Of a stretch of DNA of 64,000 bases, positions 23,675 to 34,230 are shown one piece after another. Below the pieces are notes generated by a model. The model saw only the letters and a list, made by a program, of their open reading frames with translations. It ran no database searches and was not told where the DNA came from. Position 1 is the stretch's first letter. Each line of letters opens with the position of its first letter. The translations under genes were made by a program, and so were the position numbers. The stretch is from the NCBI GenBank assembly GCA_032717465.1, contig CM064697.1, positions 3,362,501-3,426,500 of the forward strand, in the 5' to 3' direction. This DNA comes from Coenobita brevimanus (Eukaryota; Arthropoda; Malacostraca; Decapoda; Coenobitidae).

Positions 23675-24440
23675 ACGCGGTGTAAGTGAGACATTCCTCT
23701 CGTTAGTACGTGACCGGGCTACAAGTCTTGGGGCCTCGGTGTTAGTAGGAAAGGCTGGTGTGGTTCCGTAAGTACCCGGTTCTGTAAGTACTCGGGTATT
23801 TATAACTAGGACTGGTGTTATTTCGTAAGTACTTAGTTCTGTAAGTACTTGGATATTGGTAGGAAAATTGTTGTGGTGTGGTTTCGTAAGTACTCTAGTT
23901 CTGTAGGTAATTGAATGTTAGTATCAGAGGGTGGTGCCATGTGAGTACCCAATGTTGTGTGGGTAATTCTGTAAGTAGGTTAGGGCTTGGTCTGGTTAGT
24001 AGGTAGTGATGTGTTTGCAGAAAAAGGTGAAATGATGTCGTAAGTACTTTGTGTTGTGTAGGTTAGTTTGTAAGTATCCGTGTATTAGTAAGATAGGAAG
24101 ATGTGATGTAAGTACTTGGTGTTGCGTGGGTCTGTCTGTAAGTACCTGGATGTTAGTAGGAAAGGACTGTCTGGTGTCGTAGGTTCCTGGTGTTGTAGGT
24201 CTATGGGTCGGTCTGTAAGTAGGACAAGCTTTGGTCGTGTTGGTAAGTAGTGCTGTGTTAGTAGGATAGGATGATGTGTAAGTGGCTACCGCGGGTTGTT
24301 TGGGTCATTCTGTAAGTAGGCTAGGGTTCGGTTTTGTTGGTAAGTAGTGATATGTTAGTAGAAATATGAGTGTTAGTAGGATAGTGTTGTGAGGTGTAAG
24401 TACCTGGAGTTGTGTGAGTCATTTTGTAAGTAGGCCAAGA
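23675..24440 (+). repeat. GTAAGTA-bearing minisatellite
   Basis: Degenerate repeat of about 55-60 bp with words GTAAGTACTTGG, GTTGTGTGGGTC, TCTGTAAGTAGG and GTTAGTAGGAAAGG. The 5' splice-site-like GTAAGT occurs about 17 times on the plus strand. A remnant recurs at 24710-24790. Confidence 0.82.
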
Positions 24441-24503
24441 TCTGATTATTTTTTATCCAAAGAAGAAAGTAGCAAAGGTAAGAAATTCTTGACGTTGTAT
24501 TTT

Positions 24504-24558
<55 letters not shown>
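24504..24558. repeat. (GA)n microsatellite inside the GTAAGTA array
   Basis: Perfect GA run of about 55 bp; GTAAGTA-type words resume at 24713. Confidence 0.97.
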
Positions 24559-24562
<4 letters not shown>

Positions 24563-24894
24563 ACAAGCTCCGTTCAAAAGACTGCGATCCAAGACAGAGA
24601 GAAACATAGACTGGAAAAGACAGAACTGACTTTTGCCTACATGAAGGACTAAGAGCATCGGTTAACTCTTACGTTAGAGAGTTGGACAGAAAAGGAGTTG
24701 GGAAGAGGAGAGCTAGTAAGTAGGGATGTGTTAGTATGGGAGATATGTAAGTACTTAAAGCTGCATGAGTCATTCTGTATGTAGGCTGATGGTTTGCCGT
24801 CACTACGAAAGGCTTCCCCAGTCTGACTAGAATCTCATGTCTGTAGCAAGAGTATAGAGGGGCGCCATCATGTTGTAGGGGTTAATGGAGCCTA

Positions 24895-24975
24895 TTTGTA
24901 ACCCCTTACCTGTGAGAAGTATCCCCAGAGCTGAGTAAAATTGTCTGGCGGAAGCAAGAATAATATCAGATGTGG
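24895..24975. mobile_element. MITE-B half copy
   Basis: AACCCCTTACCTGTGAGAAG, then GAGCTGAGTAAAATTGTCTG and GCGGAAGCAAGAATAAT, matching the right half of MITE-B. Confidence 0.6.
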
Positions 24976-25070
24976 TTGTTCCAGACAGGTTCATGGCAAT
25001 GTGGTAATATGACCTTTGCCCCGTCATTTAGAATTTCTTTTCAGTTTCTCGTTTTACCTCATTTTTACCT

Positions 25071-25375
25071 CCGCCAACGAAGTTCGAGGAGGTTATATAT
25101 TCACCTGTTTGTCTGCTTGTTTGTCCACACGAAATCTCCAAAAGTTCTCAATGAATTTCAATGAAATTTTGTGGAAGGGTGGGCCATGGGCCAAGAAATA
25201 ATTGATTAAAATTGTGGTGGGGGGGGGAGGATACGGATCCTATGTATCCCACACAATACAAAGTATTTCAGTTAAATTTTGTGGAAGGGTGGGCCATGGC
25301 CAAGAAAGAATTGATTAAATTTTGGGTCGGATCCGGATCCGGATCCATGGAGGTATCCATTTTCTGAGTGCTTTC
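25071..25375 (+). mobile_element. Repeat D copy
   Basis: Starts TTACCTCCGCCAACGAAG with GAGGAGGTTATA, runs through TGTTTGTCTGCTTGTTTGTC, two copies of GGAAGGGTGGGCCATGG, and GGATCCGGATCCGGATCC, and ends GGAGGTATCC and GAGTGCTTTCTAGTTC. These ends match the minus-strand copy at 9090-9680, so this copy is complete but has fewer internal subunits. Confidence 0.7.
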
Positions 25376-25399
25376 TAGTTCTTTATTTTACACCCTCTC

Positions 25400-25400
<1 letters not shown>

Positions 25401-25446
<46 letters not shown>
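25401..25446. repeat. (GT)n microsatellite
   Basis: Perfect GT run of about 45 bp. Confidence 0.97.
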
Positions 25447-25448
<2 letters not shown>

Positions 25449-25702
25449 ATCAGTATCACAGTGAGACTGTGTACTCTGGTTTTTCATACGGAGACTCTCG
25501 TCTGCCGTTCCTATATAATTTCCTTTAGGCATTCAGTTCTGCAAAGTGCGTTTTTTTTTTTCTTTAATGTTTCCTTGTACATCGTGTTGCCGGAGGATCA
25601 AGAGGGTGGGGAAGAGTCATCAGCTGGACTACCCTTATCGTTTTTCTGGGACTAGGATACGTGATTTAATGTAATCGATGGTATTGTAAGGTATGTGTGG
25701 TT

Positions 25703-25705
<3 letters not shown>

Positions 25706-25756
<51 letters not shown>
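25706..25756. repeat. (CT)n microsatellite
   Basis: Perfect CT run of about 50 bp. Confidence 0.97.
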
Positions 25757-25759
<3 letters not shown>

Positions 25760-26119
25760 CCAATTATCCAATCAGTCCTTAATTTAATCTGCCAGCCTCT
25801 CATCCTCCTCTGTTGTGTACGTGTTTTGCTTCCTCAACTTCCTACTGTTACCCCTTCCACCCCCTCACCCACCAGTGCATTTAGGGACCTGGCTGGAAGT
25901 TCGATTGTTGTGTGTTGTATTCAAGGGGATGATTAAACCTCAGTAAAAATTAATCTGCCTTATTTATTCTCTTGGAGTCGATAGGTAATAATCCAAAGCG
26001 TTCCTTCTCTTCCTCATCACGCCAACAGAGATAGCGCCACACCTTCACCAACGTCACCCATTTGCCGATAGAGCCCACCGTCCTTCCCGTGGATTTTTTT
26101 CCCTCACAGAAGGCTGTGC

Positions 26120-26360
26120 AGAAGAAGAAGAAGAAAAAAAAAGAAGAGGAGGAGGAGTAAGGAAAGGAAACGAAGAAGAAGGAGCAAGAAAGAGGAAAGA
26201 AAGAAATAAGAAGAGGTGGAGGAGGAGGAAAGAAAGGAAGCGAAGAAAAAGAAGAAGAAAAACAAGAACAACAACAAGAAAGAAAAAGAAGAAATAGAAG
26301 AAGTAGAAGGAAGAGGAGGGGGAGGAAAGAAAGGAAACAAAGAGAGAGAGAGAAAAAAAG
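26120..26360. repeat. (GAA)n-like polypurine tract
   Basis: Almost pure purine on the plus strand, built on GAAGAAGAAG, GGAGGAGG and AAAGAAG words. Open frames on both strands are low complexity (Lys/Glu or Phe/Leu). Confidence 0.93.
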
Positions 26361-26719
26361 CTATTTACGCACAGCAACTGCACGGTGGAGATTATTAAGA
26401 CTGATATTCATTTTTCTTCTTAGTGTCGTTCTTCCCGTAGGACACGACCCGCGAAAGTCGGTCTACAGTGTACCCGTAGCCCCCCCAGTTGTACAGGGAA
26501 AAGGGGGAAAGCAGATTGAGTTCACCAGTGTGACCGGCACAAGGCTCAAACTAAAGAAGAAAAAGAAGGCCAAGATTAATTTTTGTACACTACACAAGGG
26601 TCACTAACCTCTTGCATCCGGTGACTCCTTTTTTTTTTGTAGTTTTACAGTTTTGCTCGTTACCAACAGACGATTTCTTTCAACTTTAGGAAGGCTTTCA
26701 AGTAGTGAAGTGATTTATG

Positions 26720-26723
<4 letters not shown>

Positions 26724-26797
<74 letters not shown>

Positions 26798-26844
26798 GAT
26801 TCATGAAGCCTGTATATATATAGTATATACAGTATGAACCTCTC

Positions 26845-26888
<44 letters not shown>

Positions 26889-26943
26889 AAACGTCTCATA
26901 ATCAGAAATCTAAGTTCAATTAAGTCAGTTGGTGGCTGCATGA

Positions 26944-27001
<58 letters not shown>
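26724..27001. repeat. (CT)n, (TA)n and (GA)n cluster
   Basis: CT run 26724-26796, TA run 26847-26884, GA run 26950-27001, separated by 50-65 bp of AT-rich sequence. CT and GA runs facing each other make a potential long hairpin. Confidence 0.97.
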
Positions 27002-27004
<3 letters not shown>

Positions 27005-27199
27005 CTTAGAGAAATGAGGAGTATAACTTGTCGCACAGAACTTATTTGGCCAACTTTTAATCCCGGGGCTTTCCCTTCCGCCGACGGAGATATGAACTGG
27101 GGGATTAGCAGATCTGGAGATTATTATTACGTGTATTGTGCCTTATATTTCATCAGTGTTTGTGTATGTCTGTTCATTTGGGTGTTTGGTTTCCCTTTT

Positions 27200-27204
<5 letters not shown>

Positions 27205-27235
<31 letters not shown>

Positions 27236-27900
27236 TGACAGTCCCCTCACATAGTAATTTCTCGGGCCACTATCCTTTCCCCTTCCCCCTCCCTTCCTCC
27301 CTTTTTGCCCCTCTCTACCTTCCCTCCTCCCTCTTCTTCCTTTATAGCTTCCTTCTCTCCCTCCTTCTCTTCATTATTTTTTTTCTTTTATCATTTTTTC
27401 TCCAGTTTGCAATCTCTCCATGTCTCTCACTCTCTCCAGGTTTTTCGGTCCTTCCTCTTTCCTCTCTCACACGTCCTTAAATAGGTAATGTGGTCACTCT
27501 TGTCTCCCCGTTTTTACAATCTTCCCTCCCTCTGTCTCTCTCCCCTCTCCTCCCTCTGTACCCTCTCTCCATCAACTTCTTTCCTCCCTTTCCTCCCTCT
27601 ATCTTCTCCCCTCCCTCCCATCAACCCCTCCATCTCTCGCTTCCCTTCATTTCTCCCATGCCTTCATCGCTTCCCCCGTTCTCTCTCTCTCTCTCATTCC
27701 TACCTTATTCCACCTTTCTTTGCTCCTTCCTCCCTCGCCCTTCTGCCTACCCACCCTTACTCCTGCCTCATTCCACCCTCCCAGCGCTACTCCGTTTCTT
27801 ACAATCTGTTCTTCACCTCATTAACCCGCCTCCGTCCTTCGCCTACCTCATTCCCAGCTTCCCTCCCTGCCTGTCTCAATCCTTTCATGTTTTCTTGCCT
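27205..27900. repeat. Polypyrimidine CCCTCCTT block
   Basis: CT run 27205-27234 followed by imperfect TTCCCTCCCTCT sequence. Frames are Ser/Leu/Pro read-through. Confidence 0.9.
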
Positions 27901-28210
27901 CCCTACCCGGTGCCTGCCCCTCTAGTTCCTCCCTGCCTCCCTCGCTGGTGCCTCCCTGCCTCCCTGCGTGGTGCCTCCTTCGTGTTGCCCTCCCTCCCTG
28001 CAGGGAGCCTCCCTGGTACCTCGCTGCTTCCCTCCTTTGTGCGTTTCTCCCTGCTTGGTACCTCCCTGGTGCCTCCTTGCCTCTCTCCCTCGTGCCTTCC
28101 TGGTGCCTGCTTGCTTCCCTGCCTTCCTGGTGCCTCCCTGCCTTCCTGGTGCCTCCCTGCCTTCCTGGTGCCTCCCTGCCTTCCTGGTGCCTCCCTGACT
28201 CCCTTTCTGC
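27900..28210. repeat. 19-bp minisatellite TGCCTCCCTGCCTTCCTGG
   Basis: Perfect 19-bp period at 28122, 28141, 28160 and 28179; degenerate units extend back to 27910. Because 19 is not divisible by 3, frames cycle and stay open (247 codons on the plus strand). Confidence 0.92.
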
Positions 28211-28369
28211 CTCCCCGCGGCTTCCCAGTGTGAGCGATAAATTACTCTGGCCCCTCCTCAATCCCCGCCTTTAAGCAGACCGCCCCTTTAGTGGGTAGCA
28301 GCAGCAGCCAACCCCGCCCCACCCACCCTCCCTGTCTGATCCTCCTCTTGATCTGCCTCCTCTTTCTCT

Positions 28370-28795
28370 CTGCACCCCTCTTCCTCATCCTCTTTAATCA
28401 TCCCTTACTCCTGCTCGTTCTCCTCTTCCTCCCCGTGCCCCTCTTCCTCATCCTCTTTAATCTTCCTTTGTCACTGTCCCTGCGTCTTCTCCTCTTCCCC
28501 TTCACGCCCCTGTTCCTCATCCTCTTTAGTTTTTCCCTTCTCCCGCTCCTCTTCCTCCTCGCGCTTCTCTCTGCCGCTCTTTTTAGTCATCCTTTCTCCC
28601 TGCTCCTGCATCTGCTGTTCTTTCTCTTGATGCCCCTCTTCGTCATCCTCTTTAGTTTTCCCTTACCGTGGCTCCTTTCCTCTCGTCACAGCCCATTTCC
28701 TCCTCCTCTTCAGTCCCCCCATGCATCTCCACTTGCTCCTCTTCCTCTTCAAGCACCTCTTCCTCATCTCCTTTAGTCCTCCCTTGCTCTTGCTC
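28370..28795. repeat. 65-bp pyrimidine-rich minisatellite
   Basis: Units start near 28374, 28438, 28506, 28563 and 28632, each carrying CCTCTTCCTCATCCTCTTTA and a CTCCTGCTC word. About six or seven copies. Confidence 0.85.
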
Positions 28796-28910
28796 CCTGA
28801 CACATGTTTCCCTCCTCCTCCTGCTCCTCCTCCTCAGTTTTTTTTTTGATACAGTACGTACCTCTCCAAATTCAAGCTCTGTTCATTTCGAGGTAGACTG
28901 GAGGGTGTAG

Positions 28911-29831
28911 GCAAAGCGAATTATAGACTGAGGGAGACTGTTCTGACCTTGACCTGTTGTATTAATGAAGAGAGACTATTTAATGGCTCTTTCAGGTCTA
29001 GAGGTTACTATGAATGATGAATAAAAGTGACGATACCTGTTACCAAAGTGAAATCTCTCAAGGTTGTATCGTAAAAACCGAGAGCCGTAAAATGTGAACG
29101 AGCCTCCAATTTCTGACGATTATTTATGTAACAGCTATTATTTTTGGATGTGATTAGGGTGTAGTCAGCAACGGCAGACAGAGATCAAGCACGTTTTTTC
29201 ACCATCACGAACATAGAGACTCAAGTATCTTCCCAGAGTTTGACGGATACATTGCGGAAAAATTGAACCATTTGAAACACGCGCTATAACAGAGATGGGG
29301 TTTTCATTGTATTTCGCCAGTCGTGAGTTTTCTTAAGACGTAACTAGGAAGACGATAGTTTCTTTGTACTGACGAAAATATCACCAAAGAGTGGGGCTTG
29401 TCCACACCTTTGCGCGCTCTAAACAGTGCCGCTGTCAGAGGTATTTGGCGTGATGGAGTAAGTGCAGTTCTCTTGTTTTGAATCACGACAAAACAGGGAT
29501 GAAATTGCATGGAAGTTTGATGCTGCACGACCTATGGACATCGTGCAGCCAAATATTGCACGGTAGCAATAATTGGCCGAGAATCAGTTTTAGTTGAGTC
29601 CTTTATGATCATCTTTTTTTCTTATCCTTACTACTGGAAGCGTCCGACAGTTTGAGCTTAGAAGAAACCCTTGGAAAATAAATGCTAGTAAGGAACGAAG
29701 TGATAAAACCTTGCAGTAAGGAGAAAAATTACGAGAACTGGTGAGAAACAGCCTCTTCACTACTACGACTAATTTCGTTCAAAACATAGACTGCCAGCGT
29801 TATGATTTTTATTTATTTCATTTATTGCAAG
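28911..29831. other. Unique DNA, no gene recognised
   Basis: AT-rich non-repetitive sequence. It has a perfect 9-bp-arm hairpin at 29522-29549 (GCTGCACGA, 10-nt loop, TCGTGCAGC). The minus frame at 29304-29528 (74 codons) has ordinary composition but no support. Confidence 0.5.
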
Positions 29832-30074
29832 TTAGGAAGGACGTGTAGTAGTGAAGAGTGTTGGTGAAGGATATGATTTAAGTTTTCCAGTTCGACTAAG
29901 TCTCTCCCAAACTTTAGCCAATCTGTCAAAACTAGACTGAAATACGACATGCCTTGATTGGATGGATAATGCCTTTGACTCTCCATTGATGAAAGCCGTA
30001 CAGATGTCAAGAGTCCCATCGCTGGAAGGTCCCATATGCTCGATTAACATTTTCAGGCACAGGATGTCGGTCAT
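29832..30074 (-). CDS. Weak ORF, 80 codons, unknown
   Basis: ATG-to-TAA frame on the minus strand with balanced composition (DILCLKMLIEHMGPSSDG near the start, FDRLAKVWERLSRTGK near the end). AATAAA-like signals (GCAATAAATGAAATAAATAA) follow within 10 nt of the stop. No splice signals or homology are recognised. An overlapping minus frame ending at 29822 is open for 65 codons, so this could be chance or a decayed repeat-encoded ORF; a MITE-B fragment lies just beyond at 30160. Confidence 0.2.
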   Translation of the reverse strand: MTDILCLKMLIEHMGPSSDGTLDICTAFINGESKALSIQSRHVVFQSSFDRLAKVWERLSRTGKLKSYPSPTLFTTTRPS

Positions 30075-30159
30075 ATTTTAATACGCCTATATTTATACGA
30101 TTTTATTTACCTTAGGAGAGACTCTTGTGACTTCACCAGGGAGATTGCCTTTATTAACC

Positions 30160-30255
30160 CCTTCAGTACGGGAGGCCCTTCTTGAGTCAAATAAATTCGT
30201 CCAAGAATAGCAAGAATGAAAAAAAAAAAAAAATGTACTCTGTTTCAGAAGGTTA
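30160..30255. mobile_element. MITE-B fragment
   Basis: TTAACCCCTTCAGTACGGG, then ATAAATTCGTCCAAGAATAG and GCAAGAATG. Confidence 0.55.
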
Positions 30256-30344
30256 AGGTACAGTTGCTGGTCGAAGAATTACGAAACCCTTACACACTAT
30301 TTTGAAAAGTCTGTCGGGTTCCGTAGATAACGTCACCGGATTTC

Positions 30345-30480
30345 AAAACACATTGTTCACCGTCTCGTTATTTATCGTGAGGAAATGGTCGATATTACTG
30401 TCCGCGATAGTATACAGCGGACAACCATCAGCTCACATCCTGACGAAAAGTAACGAGACGGTGAACGATGATTTCCGAAA
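30345..30480. repeat. Nested inverted repeat
   Basis: GTTCACCGTCTCGTTA and its exact reverse complement TAACGAGACGGTGAAC are about 90 bp apart. Between them lies a second hairpin (TGTCCGC...GCGGACA). MITE-C-like words flank it (ATTACGAAACCC at 30275 and TTAGCGATTTATTTTACATA at 30648), so it may be the core of a diverged MITE-C. Confidence 0.7.
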
Positions 30481-30910
30481 CCCACTGATGCCGTCTTTGG
30501 AACTCAACCATCTTTTCAGAATATTGTGTAATAGTTTCATAATTCTTTGGCTGGAAAGTGGAACGATATTCTTGTCCACGACTGTACGTGTGAAGAAAAA
30601 AATCCGTCTTCTCCTCAGCTCAGGGGATTTCGCAGCGTCTCCCCCTTAGCGATTTATTTTACATATTACACGCCAGTATTTTCTAATCTTATCTTTTACC
30701 GTCGTGAGTTGTAAAAATCTCTTCCCTCCAATTATATATTTTCCATTTAGTCTTGCTGGTACGAGATGTATTTAATATTTGAGAGACTCTTCAAACTGGA
30801 AGGATAAGATAGAACTTCAATGAGGAAAGAAGAATGAACTTAGGTCATAAATCATCGGACTGAAGGGGTTAATAGCGTAGGGAGAATATCAAGGGGCACC
30901 GTCAGAAAAT

Positions 30911-30912
<2 letters not shown>

Positions 30913-30967
<55 letters not shown>

Positions 30968-31123
30968 CTTTCTTGTTTCGTTTGCTTTCCCTGCGTGTTC
31001 TTCCCTATTATGTTGTTTTGCTCTTTTTCTTGTCGTTCTTTTTCTCCCTTTCGCTTTTCTCTTCCTTGTCTCGTTTTTTTTTTTTTTTTTTTTTTTTGGC
31101 TATGTCCTCTACCCAGTCTTGTC

Positions 31124-31165
<42 letters not shown>
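30913..31165. repeat. (CT)n, T-run, (CT)n cluster
   Basis: CT run 30913-30963, T-rich linker with a T run at 31075-31097, CT run 31123-31164. Confidence 0.96.
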
Positions 31166-31169
<4 letters not shown>

Positions 31170-31256
31170 CCCTGTTTAATTCCCATTTCTCCCATCATTC
31201 TTCCTCTCCCTCTTCAGTAACGCTTATCTCCCTTTATATTTAATCTTGCCATGCAC

Positions 31257-31330
31257 CACCAGACGATTTTATTAAGCTGAAGACACCGAATTAGTAACCG
31301 TCTCAATTAATCCCCCTCACTACAAGAGAC
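31257..31330. mobile_element. MITE-B fragment
   Basis: CACCAGACGATTTTATTAAG, followed by TTAATCCCCCTCACTAC. It abuts a MITE-A copy and a second MITE-B arm (31556), suggesting MITE-A inserted into MITE-B. Confidence 0.55.
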
Positions 31331-31549
31331 CTACACTCCCTTCACATCAACGTGGCCGAAAATTGCCATCCTTCCACTTTGAATGCTTGGGCTGTAACAG
31401 TAGTGTCACTGGAATTTGATACTAGTCACGAAGAAGTGCCATGGAGAGGGTGTAGAGGTATAATAATTTCTGTTACTGGGCCACTGAGCTTTGGATATCA
31501 GTTGCGAAAGGACGATAATCCGGGCCAGGTTAAGGTGAAAAAACTATAG
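31331..31549 (-). mobile_element. MITE-A copy
   Basis: Left CTACACTCCCTTCACATCAA; right GTTAAGGTGAAAAAACTATAG. Contains CACGAAGAAGTGCCATGGAG. Confidence 0.87.
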
Positions 31550-31715
31550 ACGGTCCACGAAGCTGAATAAAATCGTCTGAAGGTGACAGGTATAAATTAG
31601 AGGAGTAATCGTATTGAAGGGGTAAATATTGTGTTCTTACTTTTTTTCTTTCTCAGCCATTGATTTTTTCTTACGCGTTACCTTCTGTTTTTCTTAGGTA
31701 TTTTTTTTTTTCTGG

Positions 31716-31718
<3 letters not shown>

Positions 31719-31749
<31 letters not shown>

Positions 31750-31842
31750 GAGAGAGAGAGAGGCGTGAGTAAAGAATTAAGCGTGACTAATAGAATACCA
31801 GGGAATGAAAGAGCGCAGGGACAAGAGTTGACGGCTAGTGAT

Positions 31843-31916
<74 letters not shown>
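31719..31916. repeat. (GA)n and compound (GT)n(GA)n
   Basis: GA run 31719-31762; then GT run 31841-31867 passing directly into GA to 31916 with one C interruption. Confidence 0.96.
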
Positions 31917-31918
<2 letters not shown>

Positions 31919-32950
31919 CAGGACTGAGGACAGAGTGAAGAGGGTGCTATTAAGATGAAAGGGAGGGGGTTGATGGAGAGGTAGGGGGGGGGATGGGGGG
32001 AGGAGAAGGATGTATGGTGTTTTATAAAGGATAGAAGGGGCGGTGAGGGAGAGTACAAAGAGAGGAAGAAGGGGATTATTGGGATGGGGAGGACTGGGGA
32101 TGGATGATAGGAGTGGGAAGGGTGGCTTGATAAGGGAAGGACTGTAAAGGAAGCATAGGAAGACGGAGGAGATGAAACAGTAAGGTAGAATAAGCATACG
32201 AGGAGGATAGATGATGAGGGAGGGTGAAGAGGGAGGAAGAAGGGGATTATGAGGGTGGGAAGGACTGGGGGAGGGAGGTGGAGGAAGGCAAGGGAGGAGG
32301 TGAAGCATGAGAGGTAGTGGGTAAGATAAACAAGAAGGAAGTATAGATGATGAAGGTTGGTGAAGAGGGAGGAAGGACGAGACTATTAGGATGGTAAGGA
32401 CTGGGGAAGCGTGATAGAAGGAGGAAGGACACGAAGAAGGAAGTAGGATGACGTAGGAAGGATATGAAGGATGAGAGGGGGGGGAAGTAAGTTAAGGGAA
32501 GAAGGATGGATGCTGATGATGGATGAAAGTGGATGAATAATGAAGGTGGAAGGACTGAGGAAGATCATAATGGAGAGGAAGATACAAGGAGAGTAATAGG
32601 AAGATCCAGGAGGGCTATGGAAGATGAGAGATGGAAGGTAAGACAAACGATGAAACGGGGTGGATGGTGAGGGGGGGGGTGATAGTGGAGGGAGATGTGG
32701 ATAATGAGAGAGGAAGGATTGAGGAAGAGTGATATGAGAGGGAAGGATATGGTAAGGGAGGTAGGACAGGAGAAAAAGGATAAGAAAGGGAAGTACTGTA
32801 GTATTAGCGTACAGGAAGGATTAATGATGGGAGAGAGAGAGAGAGAGGGGGGGGGGAGGACTGAAAGCAGGAAGGTGAGAGAAGGAAGAGAAGATAAAGA
32901 AAAGTGTAAATGAAACATAGAAATGAGAGGAAAGTGGGACAAAGTTGAGG

Positions 32951-32997
<47 letters not shown>

Positions 32998-33300
32998 GGT
33001 CATAACTAAGAAGAAGAGGAGGAGCGAGAGAAGTGGAAGTTAAGATAAGGAAAGAAGGGATGAATAATAGTTTGGGGAGGGAGAGAGAGAGAGAGAGAGA
33101 GGACACTGATAAAGGCCAGGAGGAAAGAGAGATGGAACTTATAAGAGGGGAAGCGAGAGGAGGGTGAAGGGGAGAGACAGGGGAAGGAGGGAGTTGAAGG
33201 AGAGACGTAGGAAGAGGAAAGAAATAAGGAAAGGAAAATAAAAGAAAGAAGAGAGTATGGATAAAGTAGATAATCAAGGAGAAGGAAGATAAGAAAATCA
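31917..33300. repeat. 1.4-kb polypurine region
   Basis: Plus strand nearly all purine. Contains long-period imperfect units ending in GGAAGGACTGGGGA (near 32085, 32257, 32393) and GA runs at 32829-32848, 32957-32992 and 33083-33101. Minus frames up to 168 codons are low complexity. Confidence 0.88.
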
Positions 33301-33725
33301 GGAAAAGCAAGAAAAAATATAGTACTTTCCTTCATTATTTCATTTTCATTCTCCTTCCATTTTCCTATCTCATTCCCTTTCTTACATCCTTTCTTACTTC
33401 TTCCTCCTCCTTTTCTTCGTTTCATCATTTTCCTTCTTTCATTCACCCTTCTTCATTTATCCCTCTTTTCGTCCGTGCCCCCCTCCCCTCGTCATCTGTT
33501 CTGTCTATTTTCTCTTTCCTTCCCTCTTCCTTCTTTTTTCATCTTTCAATTCTTTAACTTGCTTCCATATTTCTTCCTCCTCCACCATTTCTTCTTATCT
33601 CCAGACTTCATATTTGCTTCCTCTTCCTTTTGTTATCTCCCTCCACATTTCTTCCTCTTTCCTGCTCCTGCTCTTGCTCCTGCTCCTCCTGCTCCTCCTC
33701 CTCCTCCTCCTCCTCCCCTATCCTT
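33301..33725. repeat. Polypyrimidine region with (TCC)n
   Basis: Strand switch from the preceding polypurine block: the plus strand becomes CTTCCTC-rich, with CTCCTGCTC words and a TCC run at 33690-33716. Confidence 0.88.
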
Positions 33726-33789
33726 CACAGGGCCTCCTTGTCCCTATTCCTCCTTCACTCCTAATGCTACTTAATCCCATTCCGCTGCT

Positions 33790-34230
33790 CTCCTATCTCC
33801 TCATGTATCCTCAACTTCACTTCCACCTGTCTGCTCCTGTCTGCTCACTTCTTCTTCTGTCTGTCTGCTCCTTTGTGCTCAGACCTACTCCTGTCTGCTC
33901 TTGTCTACTCAACCCTACTTTCAGACGTCTGCTCCTCTCTTTTAGCTTTTCCAACAGTCCACGCCTTTCTGCTAGCCGATCCAACTGTGCTCGTGTCTCC
34001 TACCTCTTCTGACTGTCTGGTCCTGTCTGCCACCTCTTCCAACTGTCTGCTCCTGTCTCCTACCTCTTCCAACTGACAGCTCCTGTCTGGTACCTCCTCC
34101 ACCTGTCTGTTCCTGCTTACACACCCATCCAACTGTGTGCTCCTGTCTGCTAGTTTGTGCAGTTGTCTGTTTATGTCTGCTTCCACTTTCAGTTGTCTGC
34201 TTCTGTCTGCCTCTACTTCCAACTATCTTC
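33790..34230. repeat. 30-bp CTGTCTGCTCCTGTC minisatellite
   Basis: Units such as CCAACTGTCTGCTCCTGTCT plus CCTACCTCTT repeat with 30-bp spacing between 33990 and 34160 and degrade outward. Confidence 0.87.

Noticed and set aside
24440..24485. Acceptor-like TTTTTTATCCAAAG and donor GTAAGAA 15 nt apart
   Set aside because: Lies at the edge of the GTAAGTA array, where donor-like words are expected; the acceptor is weak.
27490..28233. 247-codon plus frame
   Set aside because: Polypyrimidine and 19-bp minisatellite read-through; no domain, no codon bias.
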